Shown one piece after another: positions 1 to 8,152 of a stretch of 14,632 nucleotides of DNA (within the stretch, counting starts at the first letter, position 1; every line of letters starts with the position of its first letter). The notes below the pieces were generated by a model. It was not told the DNA's origin. It was given only the letters and a program-made list of their open reading frames with translations, and did no database searches. The DNA is taken from the NCBI GenBank assembly GCA_964608745.1, contig CAZSPC010000017.1:1-14632 (forward strand), in the 5' to 3' direction. This stretch comes from UBA12079 sp964608745 (GTDB lineage: Bacteria; Patescibacteriota; Minisyncoccia; Phycocordibacterales; UBA12079). A program made the position numbers and the translations under genes.

Positions 1-1570
<1,570 letters not shown>

Positions 1571-1643
1571 AATTTTGAAAAATTAATTTGTAATGAAATG
1601 GAAAATTTATTTTGAGAAATTATGTTTTAGACACGAAACAAGA

Positions 1644-1774
1644 GACAAAACCGCCCGCTTCCGCCTGCCTGCCGTCTCGTCTTTTGTCGCTTCGCGACAA
1701 CGTTTTTTGCCCCCACTTCCGCCTTTGGCGGAACGACTTCGCTCGCTTTCGCGAGCTGAAGTTTCAATTTGCGG
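1644..1774 (-). repeat. Arm Y, inverted internal copy
   Basis: Perfect reverse complement of 51-181, compared base by base. With the left copy it brackets the recombinase gene, so homologous recombination between the two would invert 182-1643. It overlaps arm Z by the 5-bp core. Confidence 0.95.
1770..1774 (-). other. Internal Y-Z junction core (attP-like)
   Basis: On the minus strand this reads arm Z, CCGCA, arm Y. If the outer junctions are attL (tRNA-Y) and attR (Z-flank), then Z-Y is what a joined circular element (attP) should carry. Here it is embedded in the integrated element in inverted orientation. Whether it is still active cannot be told from the sequence. Confidence 0.6.
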
Positions 1775-2031
1775 TGAGATTGTCCACTTCGCTCGAACCT
1801 ATTTTGAAAATCAATCGCGAAGCGATTGAGTTTAACTCTTACGCTCCGAGCAAAAGGTAACTTCAAACCACCACTTACGCCCCACTAAATCGATAACTTG
1901 AAACAAGACGAAACGACTTGTCGTTTCCACTTCGTTCCAACGACAACCAACCAAAAAAATTCTTTTCCTTTTGTCTTAAAATTTGGGGGGCGGAAAAATG
2001 AAAAAGTAAAGAAATTTTTTTGGTTGGTTTC
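1770..2031 (+). repeat. Arm Z, 262-bp inverted repeat, left copy
   Basis: Perfect reverse complement of 9119-9380. It contains a GAA-loop hairpin (TCAATCGC-GAA-GCGATTGA, about 1810-1829), runs of TTTTTTTGGTTGG and CCAACCAAAAAAA, and a GGGGGG tract. Apart from the recombinase tail ending at 1829 no convincing coding sequence is present. The stretch 1571-2187 has no other gene. It holds the two arms and the sites listed below. Confidence 0.96.
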
Positions 2032-2041
2032 GGACTTAATA

Positions 2042-2070
2042 GTCAGTATTGAATACTTGGAAATACTGAC
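2042..2070. repeat. GTCAGTATT/AATACTGAC inverted pair
   Basis: GTCAGTATT (2042-2050) faces AATACTGAC (2062-2070) across 11 nt, just inside arm Z and about 118 bp before the controller gene. The same nonamer is the heart of the 23-bp inverted repeats at 6188-6210 and 6523-6545 on the other side of the RM genes. It may be a module boundary or an operator; the sequence does not decide. Confidence 0.55.
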
Positions 2071-2093
2071 CGCTTTTGGCCGTTTTTTGGCTG

Positions 2094-2117
2094 AACGGCT
2101 CAACGAATTGAGCCGTT
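2094..2117. repeat. AACGGCTCAA hairpin, copy 1
   Basis: AACGGCTCAA, CGAA loop, TTGAGCCGTT forms a perfect 10-bp stem upstream of the controller gene. An almost identical hairpin with loop CTCG stands before the Shedu gene (6900-6923), and the preceding bases GGCTG are shared too. It lacks a T-run, so it is not a typical terminator. Confidence 0.6.
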
Positions 2118-2132
2118 GCCACCAAGTTATAT

Positions 2133-2163
2133 GCTAATTATAGTATGTAGCACTAAAGTTAGC
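2133..2163. promoter_or_regulatory. Candidate controller-protein operator (C-box-like)
   Basis: GCTAATTATAGT (2133-2144) and ACTAAAGTTAGC (2152-2163) form a 12-bp inverted repeat with 10 matching pairs and a 7-bp spacer. It covers the -35 region of the promoter at 2171, where controller proteins of RM systems bind to activate and later limit their own transcription. No good -35 hexamer is visible, as expected for an activator-dependent promoter. Confidence 0.55.
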
Positions 2164-2170
2164 AAATATA

Positions 2171-2176
2171 TATAAT
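2171..2176 (+). promoter_or_regulatory. -10 box of the controller-endonuclease operon
   Basis: A perfect TATAAT lies 11 nt before the ATG at 2188, so transcription should start about 5 nt before the start codon. The mRNA would be nearly leaderless, a known habit of controller genes in RM systems. No Shine-Dalgarno sequence is present. Confidence 0.6.
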
Positions 2177-2187
2177 GTTTATAACTT

Positions 2188-2397
2188 ATGAAAAAAGAAA
2201 TTTTAGTTAAATTTGGAGATAAGGTTAGAGAGAAAAGATTAGAATTAGGCTTATCTCAAGAAGAATTAGCAAATAAAGCTAAGGTTCATCGGACATATAT
2301 CGGTATGATTGAGCGTGCTGAAAAAAATATAACACTAGAAAACATTGAAAAAATTGCCAAAGCATTAAAAATTGCAGTTAGTGAATTATTAAAATGA
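2188..2397 (+). CDS. XRE-family HTH regulator, probable RM controller (C) protein
   Basis: This 69-aa protein is almost entirely one Cro/C1-type helix-turn-helix. VREKRLELGLSQEELANKA is helices 1-2, VHRTYIGMIERAEKN holds the recognition helix, and ITLENIEKIAKALKIAVSELLK forms the last two helices. Size and sequence match controller proteins of type II RM systems, small dimers that delay expression of the endonuclease until methylation is complete. It overlaps the endonuclease gene by ATGA, so the two are translationally coupled. A candidate operator lies at 2133-2163. It could also be a generic XRE regulator, but the context makes the controller role likely. Confidence 0.85.
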   Translation: MKKEILVKFGDKVREKRLELGLSQEELANKAKVHRTYIGMIERAEKNITLENIEKIAKALKIAVSELLK

Positions 2398-3593
2398 CAG
2401 GAGAACAAATAAAGGAATATTTTGCAAATACTAATTTAAGAAAAGTGCCGAAAAAAGGTTTGCATTTTGAACAAAAAACCACACCTGATTTAATTTGGTG
2501 TGTTTCTTATACTATATTAAATATCATTAAAGATGATAAAAATAAAATTTTTTCTGATAAAGAAGATGTTAGGAAATCTGAAATTTTTAATTCTTTTATG
2601 CAAGATTATTTTTCAAAACCTCCTCAAGAAAAAGCAGAGAACGAATATAACAAGATTAGTTCTTACCAATTAGATTTTTTGACTAATGCTGGAATTTTAA
2701 AAAAAGTTGCAGATAGACCTAAAAAATATAGAGTAAAAGAATTTGAAATTTTAGAATTCTTATCAATAAACGATTTGAATAGTTCCAAATTTTTAACTGA
2801 ATATGTAGAAAAATTTTTGAAAGACAATGACTTGTTAGAAACATTCAATATTTATAAAAATCAACCAAACCAAGAAAATCATATAAAAGTTAAAGATAAA
2901 TATTGGGAATGGGCAAAAGTTAATACAAATATAAAAGGAGAAGATAGAAAGCATACATATAGAGTTTTTAATAAAATTTTTAATGTATTTTGTTACAAAA
3001 ACAATATTCCTGGCGAGGATGCTTCTAATATTACATCTGGGCCTTGTCCTTATTCATTTCTTATATACAACAGAAAAAATTTCCGTGATAAAGATAAACC
3101 CACAGGAATGACTAGAGAAGAATACATGAATCAGATCTTTTCAGAAGTTGATCAAAACGGAGTTGTAGAAACTTTGTTAAGTAAAGTTAAGGAATCTATA
3201 AAACAAAAATATAATTTAGATAGCGAAATTAAAGAAAGAGAGTTTGATTATACACCAAATAGCGGTGTTCATGTTCACCATATTTTACCACAAAGCTCAT
3301 ACCCACAATTTTCTTTATCTAGAGAAAATTTAATATGTCTTACCCCAGGTCAACATTTATCTCTAGCTCATGAAAAAGGCAATACAAAAAGAACGAATGG
3401 AAAATTCCAATTGTTCTGCTTAAAAAGAAAATTAGAAAACATAATTACCTCTTTAAACAATGGGGAAGATTTTTATAATTTTGATGAATTTTTGGAAATG
3501 ATAAAATCTTTTGATTTAACCTTTTCAATTATCGAAGCTAAACCTAAAGAAGTTTTGGTTTATCTTGATACATTGTATTCAAATAATAATTAA
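2394..3593 (+). CDS. HNH-type type II restriction endonuclease (399 aa)
   Basis: The C-terminal third carries an HNH nuclease motif: HVHHILPQS (residues 293-301, His295/His296), then ENLICLTPGQHLSLAH (311-326) with Asn312, His321 and His326. This is a beta-beta-alpha-metal active site, where the first histidine activates water and the others help bind the metal. Residues 1-250 match no domain I can name and probably hold DNA recognition. It follows the controller gene with a 4-bp overlap and converges on a methyltransferase, overlapping it by 4 bp at the 3' end. HNH endonucleases paired with both m5C and m6A methylation are known from the Alw26I/Eco31I/Esp3I type IIS family, whose members are of comparable size. 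Membership is inferred from architecture; the recognition sequence cannot be read from the protein. Confidence 0.85.
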   Translation: MTGEQIKEYFANTNLRKVPKKGLHFEQKTTPDLIWCVSYTILNIIKDDKNKIFSDKEDVRKSEIFNSFMQDYFSKPPQEKAENEYNKISSYQLDFLTNAGILKKVADRPKKYRVKEFEILEFLSINDLNSSKFLTEYVEKFLKDNDLLETFNIYKNQPNQENHIKVKDKYWEWAKVNTNIKGEDRKHTYRVFNKIFNVFCYKNNIPGEDASNITSGPCPYSFLIYNRKNFRDKDKPTGMTREEYMNQIFSEVDQNGVVETLLSKVKESIKQKYNLDSEIKEREFDYTPNSGVHVHHILPQSSYPQFSLSRENLICLTPGQHLSLAHEKGNTKRTNGKFQLFCLKRKLENIITSLNNGEDFYNFDEFLEMIKSFDLTFSIIEAKPKEVLVYLDTLYSNNN

Positions 3594-6118
3594 GCTCTAA
3601 CCCCAAAAAAGAAAACAGAATTGTTATCTATGTTAAGAGAGCGGGTTCCAAAATTTCTTGCTACTTTATAAAAATCAATGAACTCATCTGAATTATAATA
3701 AGCAAGATCTTCTTCTGTTATCTCGGCATTATTTTCTTTCGGAAGCAAAATAGCGACGGAACCATCAACAATAGTGTTTTCTGGCAAAAAACACGCTCTC
3801 GGGTTATATGTTAAATTAGGAACAAGTATCGCATTGGTATTATTCATATATTTACAAATTGAAAGATTGTTGCACTCATCTACATAAGAGTCATAATTTT
3901 CTATATTTACAATTTCCGTATTACCGATATTTCTTGACTTTAAAACTCTAACTTTTCCTTTCGGTTTTGTTATTTTTTTTGTAATTTGTCTATCTCTATA
4001 AGCGGAAAAAATATTAAATTGTAATTTTGAAGCAACTTTATCAAAGAAATTATCTCGATAAACTAACCAATAGGGAAAATCTTCCGAACAAATATAATCT
4101 TGGTCTTTAAAACCTATTTCATTTTTTACATACGATTCAACTAAAACCCTGTTATCACTTTTTTTGTTTTTCGTATCTATTATCAAACTTATTGTTTCTA
4201 TTTTTACACCCTTAAATCCTTTTTCTCCATAATCAGTTATTTTTGATATAGGAAAATCAGAAACCAATTTTCTTGTATCATTAAATTCTGGAGCAGAAAG
4301 AAAACTTTTTGGAATTATCAAAGCAACAACATCAGCTTGAGATATTGATTTTTCTAAAAAGAAAGAAAAAAGATTATTTGTTTTAGTATTTATCTTGTCT
4401 TTTTTATATTCTTCTAACAATCTTTTATCTTCCGTTATTTTCCCAAAAGGAGGATTACCCACAACAATATCGTATTTATCCATAAAATCTTGGAACAAAC
4501 CATTTCTACCAAATAACAAAAAGTCTTCATTTATGTAATTTATTTTAACATTATCAGGTATATTTAATTTTTTTGATAATATTTTTAAGATATCAATTGC
4601 GTTTTTATCTATATCCACAACATCAATTTGAACACTTGGTACAGTTTTATATTTTTCAATTAGTAACGGCAAAAAATTCCCTGTTCCAACAGAAGGTTCC
4701 AAAATTCTAACTTCGTTTTTGTAAATTGATGCGTCTGGTAAATCTTTTACAACTGTAAAGCATATATCTTGCCTTGTATAATAAGCTGCGTGTTTTAATC
4801 TATGTGCATTTGCTAATTCAACAATTTTAGATAATTCAGCAAAGGAATAATTTTTTAAATTTTTATTTAAAAATTTTTTTAACTCAAAAGCGTTGTTTAA
4901 ATTTTCTAATTCAATTATTTTTTCAACATCCTTTTCATCAAGAAAATCTTTTTGAATTACATTTTTTATTTTTTTAGCAATTTGTTGAAAAATTATAGTA
5001 GGCACAGCTTCGCCTATAGATTGGCGAATATTTATCTCTTCTTTTTTCAAAAATCCCCTTTTTTCTTTTTCAGATATTTTATTTAGTTCACTTTCAGGAA
5101 TATTTGACCAAACAAAAGAGTCAGGTATAGACATCAATTTCATCAATTCTCTTATACTAAAAACTCTATTGTCCGAAGGGTGAATAGTTGATTGGCTTGC
5201 TAATATATCGTTTCTTGTATGAATACAAGCTCCATGTTTATCCCAATAACATCGAGTATATTTATCTCCGTTTTTATTAGCATTAAGAACAATTTTACCA
5301 TTTTCAATTTTATGAGGTTTTCTTTTTTCTTCCTTATTATCAAAAGCAGATTCTCCTTCTTTTATTTTTTCAATCCAAGAAACCATATGTTCTGCATACG
5401 GTCTAAAATTATGATAAATATCTGTTTCGTCAATTTGCCCCATAGAGTTTAATTTAGGAAGATGTCCAATTACTTCTTTGATAGTTTTTTCTTTTTGTAA
5501 TTTTGGAAAAAAATCTAAAGGGGTAATTTCTTTTATATCTTTACGAACCCCCAAAACAAGGGTTCTTGTTCTGCTAGACGGATTACCATAATCTTTAAAA
5601 TTCAAGATTTCATAATGGATATTATATTTTCCTCCTAAATTAAGTTCTATTGCTTTTCTAATTTTTTTGTCATTCAAATCAACATCAGTACAAATACTGT
5701 TTAGAAAAGCTCTAACATTTTCAAATACAAAAAATTTAGGATTTATTTCATCAACCAATTTCACAGACTCAACAACAAGAGAATTTCTAACCAACTCATT
5801 CTTTTTTTTATGATTTGCAACAGACATCCCCTGACAAGGTGGGGTTGCAATTAAAACATCTAATTCTTTAACACCGTGATTTTTTTTCCAAAAAGATATT
5901 TCGTTATTAATTCTGTTTTTCGTTTCTTCTTTGGTTATATCATCTGCTATATAACCAGAATCATAACGACATTTATTATTATGTCTTTGAATATTTAGTC
6001 TTTTCTCTATTATTTCAACACTGGCAATACACTCAAAATCTTCTAGTTTAAATCCGTAACACCCAACACCCGCACTACTAAATAAACTTATATAAGTCAT
6101 TGGTTTTTTCAAAATCAT
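3590..6118 (-). CDS. Fused cytosine-C5 / adenine-N6 DNA methyltransferase (842 aa)
   Basis: Two complete methyltransferases sit in one frame. Residues 7-385 are a C5-cytosine enzyme: motif I SLFSSAGVG (11-19), PPCQG (93-97, catalytic Cys95), ENV (133-135), SSRTR (181-185), and a motif X-like GEAVP (369-373, usually GNAVP). Residues 440-842 are an N6-adenine enzyme: YYTRQ (446-450), EPSVGTGNF (474-482), VDID (501-504), NPPFG (555-559) and a C-terminal recognition region. Each would transfer methyl from SAM to protect the site cut by the convergent HNH enzyme. Methylating different bases suits an asymmetric target with C on one strand and A on the other. A second start at Met7 (MTYISLF) is close to the usual C5 enzyme start, but the promoter spacing favours the first ATG. 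No frameshift or missing catalytic residue is seen. Confidence 0.92.
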   Translation of the reverse strand: MILKKPMTYISLFSSAGVGCYGFKLEDFECIASVEIIEKRLNIQRHNNKCRYDSGYIADDITKEETKNRINNEISFWKKNHGVKELDVLIATPPCQGMSVANHKKKNELVRNSLVVESVKLVDEINPKFFVFENVRAFLNSICTDVDLNDKKIRKAIELNLGGKYNIHYEILNFKDYGNPSSRTRTLVLGVRKDIKEITPLDFFPKLQKEKTIKEVIGHLPKLNSMGQIDETDIYHNFRPYAEHMVSWIEKIKEGESAFDNKEEKRKPHKIENGKIVLNANKNGDKYTRCYWDKHGACIHTRNDILASQSTIHPSDNRVFSIRELMKLMSIPDSFVWSNIPESELNKISEKEKRGFLKKEEINIRQSIGEAVPTIIFQQIAKKIKNVIQKDFLDEKDVEKIIELENLNNAFELKKFLNKNLKNYSFAELSKIVELANAHRLKHAAYYTRQDICFTVVKDLPDASIYKNEVRILEPSVGTGNFLPLLIEKYKTVPSVQIDVVDIDKNAIDILKILSKKLNIPDNVKINYINEDFLLFGRNGLFQDFMDKYDIVVGNPPFGKITEDKRLLEEYKKDKINTKTNNLFSFFLEKSISQADVVALIIPKSFLSAPEFNDTRKLVSDFPISKITDYGEKGFKGVKIETISLIIDTKNKKSDNRVLVESYVKNEIGFKDQDYICSEDFPYWLVYRDNFFDKVASKLQFNIFSAYRDRQITKKITKPKGKVRVLKSRNIGNTEIVNIENYDSYVDECNNLSICKYMNNTNAILVPNLTYNPRACFLPENTIVDGSVAILLPKENNAEITEEDLAYYNSDEFIDFYKVARNFGTRSLNIDNNSVFFFGVRA

Positions 6119-6124
6119 ATTTAT

Positions 6125-6130
6125 ATTATA
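6125..6130 (-). promoter_or_regulatory. -10 box of the methyltransferase gene
   Basis: On the minus strand TATAAT ends 6 nt before the ATG at 6118, so the transcript should begin at or next to the start codon. It is independent of the controller promoter, which allows methylation to be expressed first. Confidence 0.5.
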
Positions 6131-6227
6131 AAAAATAAAACCTTCGTTGGGAAGGATTCGAGCTGTGGGTAAGTTGTAAAATGCTAATTTTTTAAAATAC
6201 TGACAGGATAATAAGACTTAATTAGCC

Positions 6228-6386
6228 TTATTTATGTTTAGTTTTATCAACTAAAACAAAGGTTCGAGCTTTTCTTCCATAAGGAGGAACTCTCTCACCT
6301 TTTGACAAAGTAATTTCTTGTTTCATTCCTGAAACTCGATATTGCCCAGATTTGGGTGCTTTGCCACCGGTTTTTATTTTAACCAT
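6228..6386 (-). CDS. Small YjzC-like protein (52 aa)
   Basis: ATG at 6386 to TAA at 6228-6230 encodes a basic 52-aa protein. It starts MVKIKTGGKAPKSGQYRV and continues with a KGERVPPYGRKAR segment. The pattern of a G-x-AP-x-SG-x-Y turn near the N-terminus followed by KGERxPP resembles the small Bacillus YjzC family, though the usual cysteines are absent. Its function is unknown. It sits alone between inverted repeats, on the strand of the methyltransferase. Clean composition, a complete frame and a family-like motif support a real gene; the family link is tentative. Confidence 0.65.
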   Translation of the reverse strand: MVKIKTGGKAPKSGQYRVSGMKQEITLSKGERVPPYGRKARTFVLVDKTKHK

Positions 6387-6437
6387 GTTATCTTGATTAC
6401 ATTTAACTAATAATCTGAGGGCTTATCGAACCTCTCG

Positions 6438-6475
6438 CCCCCTCGCTAAAACTCAACAAAGTTTTAACGAGGGGG
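6438..6475. repeat. Strong GC-rich hairpin upstream of the YjzC-like gene
   Basis: CCCCCTCGCTAAAAC pairs with GTTTTAACGAGGGGG (14 of 15 pairs) across an 8-nt loop. It lacks a following T-run on either strand. It is much more GC-rich than its surroundings and sits inside the 23-bp-IR segment, upstream of the small gene. Role unknown. Confidence 0.6.
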
Positions 6476-6555
6476 AGGAGGATAAGTTGATCCCTTAGAG
6501 AACAGAAAAAGAGGCTCTCAAGTATCCTGTCAGTATTTTAAAAAACTAACTAAAA

Positions 6556-6588
6556 TTTATTTTAGCATATTTTGTGTGCTAAAATAAA
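6556..6588. promoter_or_regulatory. 12-bp inverted repeat abutting a start codon (candidate operator)
   Basis: TTTATTTTAGCA (6556-6567) and TGCTAAAATAAA (6577-6588) are a perfect inverted repeat with a 9-nt spacer, ending 3 nt before the ATG at 6592. It could be an operator for the winged-helix protein that follows, or an RNA hairpin that hides the start. Confidence 0.55.
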
Positions 6589-6591
6589 CTT

Positions 6592-6885
6592 ATGAATCTC
6601 TTAGCCTTAATTTTAGTCGTAATAACAGGAATTATTATCGGGAGTTATTTTGGTGCGCGAAAGAAAGAAGGATTGATTTTGGGGCAAGCAAAGAAAAAGG
6701 CGGAAAATAAAGAAAAGATTTTGGAATTTTTGAAAACCAACGAAAAAATCACAAATAATGATATTGAAAAATTGTTGGGGGTATCTGACGCAACAGCAAC
6801 AAGATATTTAAACGAATTAGAAAAAGAAGAAAAAATCAAACAAATCGGCACGGTCGGTCATGCCGTATATTATCGCTTAATATAG
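6592..6885 (+). CDS. Membrane-anchored winged-helix protein (97 aa)
   Basis: Residues 2-22 (NLLALILVVITGIIIGSYFG) form one transmembrane segment. It is followed by a basic Lys-rich stretch, which places the C-terminus in the cytoplasm. Residues 38-97 are a winged helix-turn-helix: KEKILEFLKTNEKITNNDIEKLL, then SDATATRYLNELEKEEKI as recognition helix, then a wing ending YYRLI. The same domain forms the C-terminus of the protein at 8153-8806 (ATRYLN-LEKE-KI shared), so the two are paralogues bracketing the Shedu gene. A perfect inverted repeat precedes the start. Whether it regulates Shedu or links DNA to the membrane is unknown. Confidence 0.75.
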   Translation: MNLLALILVVITGIIIGSYFGARKKEGLILGQAKKKAENKEKILEFLKTNEKITNNDIEKLLGVSDATATRYLNELEKEEKIKQIGTVGHAVYYRLI

Positions 6886-6899
6886 CCACGAAGTGGCTG

Positions 6900-6923
6900 A
6901 ACGGCTCAACTCGTTGAGCCGTT
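6900..6923. repeat. AACGGCTCAA hairpin, copy 2
   Basis: AACGGCTCAA, loop CTCG, TTGAGCCGTT, right before the Shedu gene and directly after a GCCAC-GAA-GTGGC hairpin (about 6885-6897). It repeats the hairpin upstream of the controller gene with only the loop changed. Confidence 0.6.
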
Positions 6924-6936
6924 GAAATATTAAATA

Positions 6937-8148
6937 ATGGATGAAGAATTTGAACAAAATAAATATGCAAAAAATTATCTAACCAATAGAACATATGTTG
7001 GTGAAGCGGTAATGGTTAAAGATTATGTTTCTGGCGGAATGTTAGAAAAACGATATATTAAAAAAGTTTTTGATATTGAAGATTTTCAAGAATTTTATAA
7101 AGATACTAAAAATAAAAAAATATGTAAGGTTTTAAGAAGAGGACAGAGACAGCTGGTCTTAGCTATAGTAGATAAAGATAGTAGAAATTTTTCATTGAGA
7201 ATCCAAAGATTTACAAAAGAAACAGGAATGCCTCATTGTCAGTCTTTTAGTTTTCATAGTGGAGCACTTATTAAACTCATAGAATTTATAGACTCACTTG
7301 GTTTTATAGATTTTAGCAACAAAAGTTATTTTAAGATAGATGATAATGATATAAAAAAACAAAAACAATTTTGGCTTGATAATCAAGATTTAATGAAATC
7401 TATAAAAAGATTCGATTCTAATTTATTAAAATCTATTTTAGATAAAATAGAAAATGATGAAATTAAATTTAAAACCATTATCGATTCTTTGTCAGATATT
7501 CAACTTGATAATTTAGAAGCAACAATTAAACAAACTACTTACAAAAAATCTATTGAAGATTTAAATCAACTTTTGAATTTAGAAGACGCTGGTAATATCG
7601 TTGAAGATATAAAATCTATTGAAGATTTAAATAAATATAAGGCAGGTCAGCCCGAAAAAATATTCCAAAATTGGATAGATGAAAATTTATGGGTTTTTGG
7701 GGTTGAATATTACAAAAAACACAATTGGAGAATAATCGATGATACACCCGATAATAAATCTGAGGCAGATTTGGTTATGGAGACCGTTGATGGCTTTATA
7801 GATCTCATTGAACTAAAAAGACCAAAGATAAAAAATCCATTTTTTATTTTTGACAAAGATCATAAAGCATATTATCCATCTTCTGAATTATCAAAATCAA
7901 TAGGGCAATGCTTGCTGTATCTCAAAAAATTAGATGAGCAAAAAAATAAAATCGAAGATAGCAAAGAAACAAAAGTTTTGAAACCAAGAATAAAACTAAT
8001 TATAGGTAGGAATAAAGATTTTGGAGATGAAGAAAAGAAAGCGTTAAAAATGTTAAATTCTAATTTACATCAAATTGAAATAATAACTTACGATGATTTA
8101 TTAAAAAATGGAGAAATAATCACTTCATATTATAGTGAAAAAACATAA
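6937..8148 (+). CDS. sduA: Shedu anti-phage nuclease SduA (DUF4263)
   Basis: The C-terminal part (about residues 236-395) is a DUF4263 domain with a PD-(D/E)XK nuclease core: QPEKIFQNWIDENLWVFG (Glu240), EADLVMETVDGFIDLIELKRP with Asp278, Glu292 and Lys294, then a YPSSELSKSIGQ helix with Gln324, and IKLIIGRNKD. The N-terminal 230 residues include a probable sensor or regulatory region (KVFDIEDFQEFY..., a predicted coiled segment at about 160-230). Shedu proteins are single-gene antiviral systems that form oligomers and cut DNA during infection. Length (403 aa) is typical. It lies between two winged-helix paralogues and beside an RM system, as in a defence island. All visible catalytic residues are present, so it should be functional. 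Confidence 0.9.
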   Translation: MDEEFEQNKYAKNYLTNRTYVGEAVMVKDYVSGGMLEKRYIKKVFDIEDFQEFYKDTKNKKICKVLRRGQRQLVLAIVDKDSRNFSLRIQRFTKETGMPHCQSFSFHSGALIKLIEFIDSLGFIDFSNKSYFKIDDNDIKKQKQFWLDNQDLMKSIKRFDSNLLKSILDKIENDEIKFKTIIDSLSDIQLDNLEATIKQTTYKKSIEDLNQLLNLEDAGNIVEDIKSIEDLNKYKAGQPEKIFQNWIDENLWVFGVEYYKKHNWRIIDDTPDNKSEADLVMETVDGFIDLIELKRPKIKNPFFIFDKDHKAYYPSSELSKSIGQCLLYLKKLDEQKNKIEDSKETKVLKPRIKLIIGRNKDFGDEEKKALKMLNSNLHQIEIITYDDLLKNGEIITSYYSEKT

Positions 8149-8152
8149 AGCT

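Larger units (their letters stand above)
1625..1829 (+). pseudogene. Inverted remnant of recombinase 3' end with intact tail and stop
   Basis: Positions 1625-1642 and 1644-1774 match the 3' part of the recombinase gene (262-279 and 51-181 on the minus strand). The 80 bp between them are missing, so LDTKQ and RDKTARF fall in different frames. The downstream frame crosses the core into arm Z and ends at a TGA (1827-1829), giving the tail CGEIVHFARTYFENQSRSD. This probably shows the recombinase C-terminus as encoded before integration. Nothing upstream of 1625 resembles the rest of the recombinase, so this is a leftover and not a second enzyme. Confidence 0.82.
6188..6545. repeat. 358-bp segment bounded by perfect 23-bp inverted repeats
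   Basis: The stretch 6188-6210 (T6, AAAATACTGACAGGATA) is the exact reverse complement of 6523-6545. Between them are a YjzC-like gene (6228-6386) and a strong hairpin (6438-6475). The ends contain the AATACTGAC motif also found at 2042-2070. The layout resembles a miniature non-autonomous element or a small moron-like cassette, but no target duplication was recognised. Confidence 0.7.

Noticed and set aside
1898..2137. Open frames inside arm Z (also 1885-2103 minus and 8921-9265 plus)
   Set aside because: They lie in the inverted repeats, overlap each other on both strands, have odd low-complexity composition and match no family. Their openness follows from repeat composition.
2188..2397. 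Recoding of TGA as an amino acid (as in some Patescibacteria)
   Set aside because: TGA ends the controller gene at a sensible place with an ATGA overlap, and the long genes contain no in-frame TGA.
6140..6170. T-arm-like GGATTCGAGC near the methyltransferase start as a tRNA relic
   Set aside because: Only about ten bases match and no stem partners are present, so chance is sufficient.
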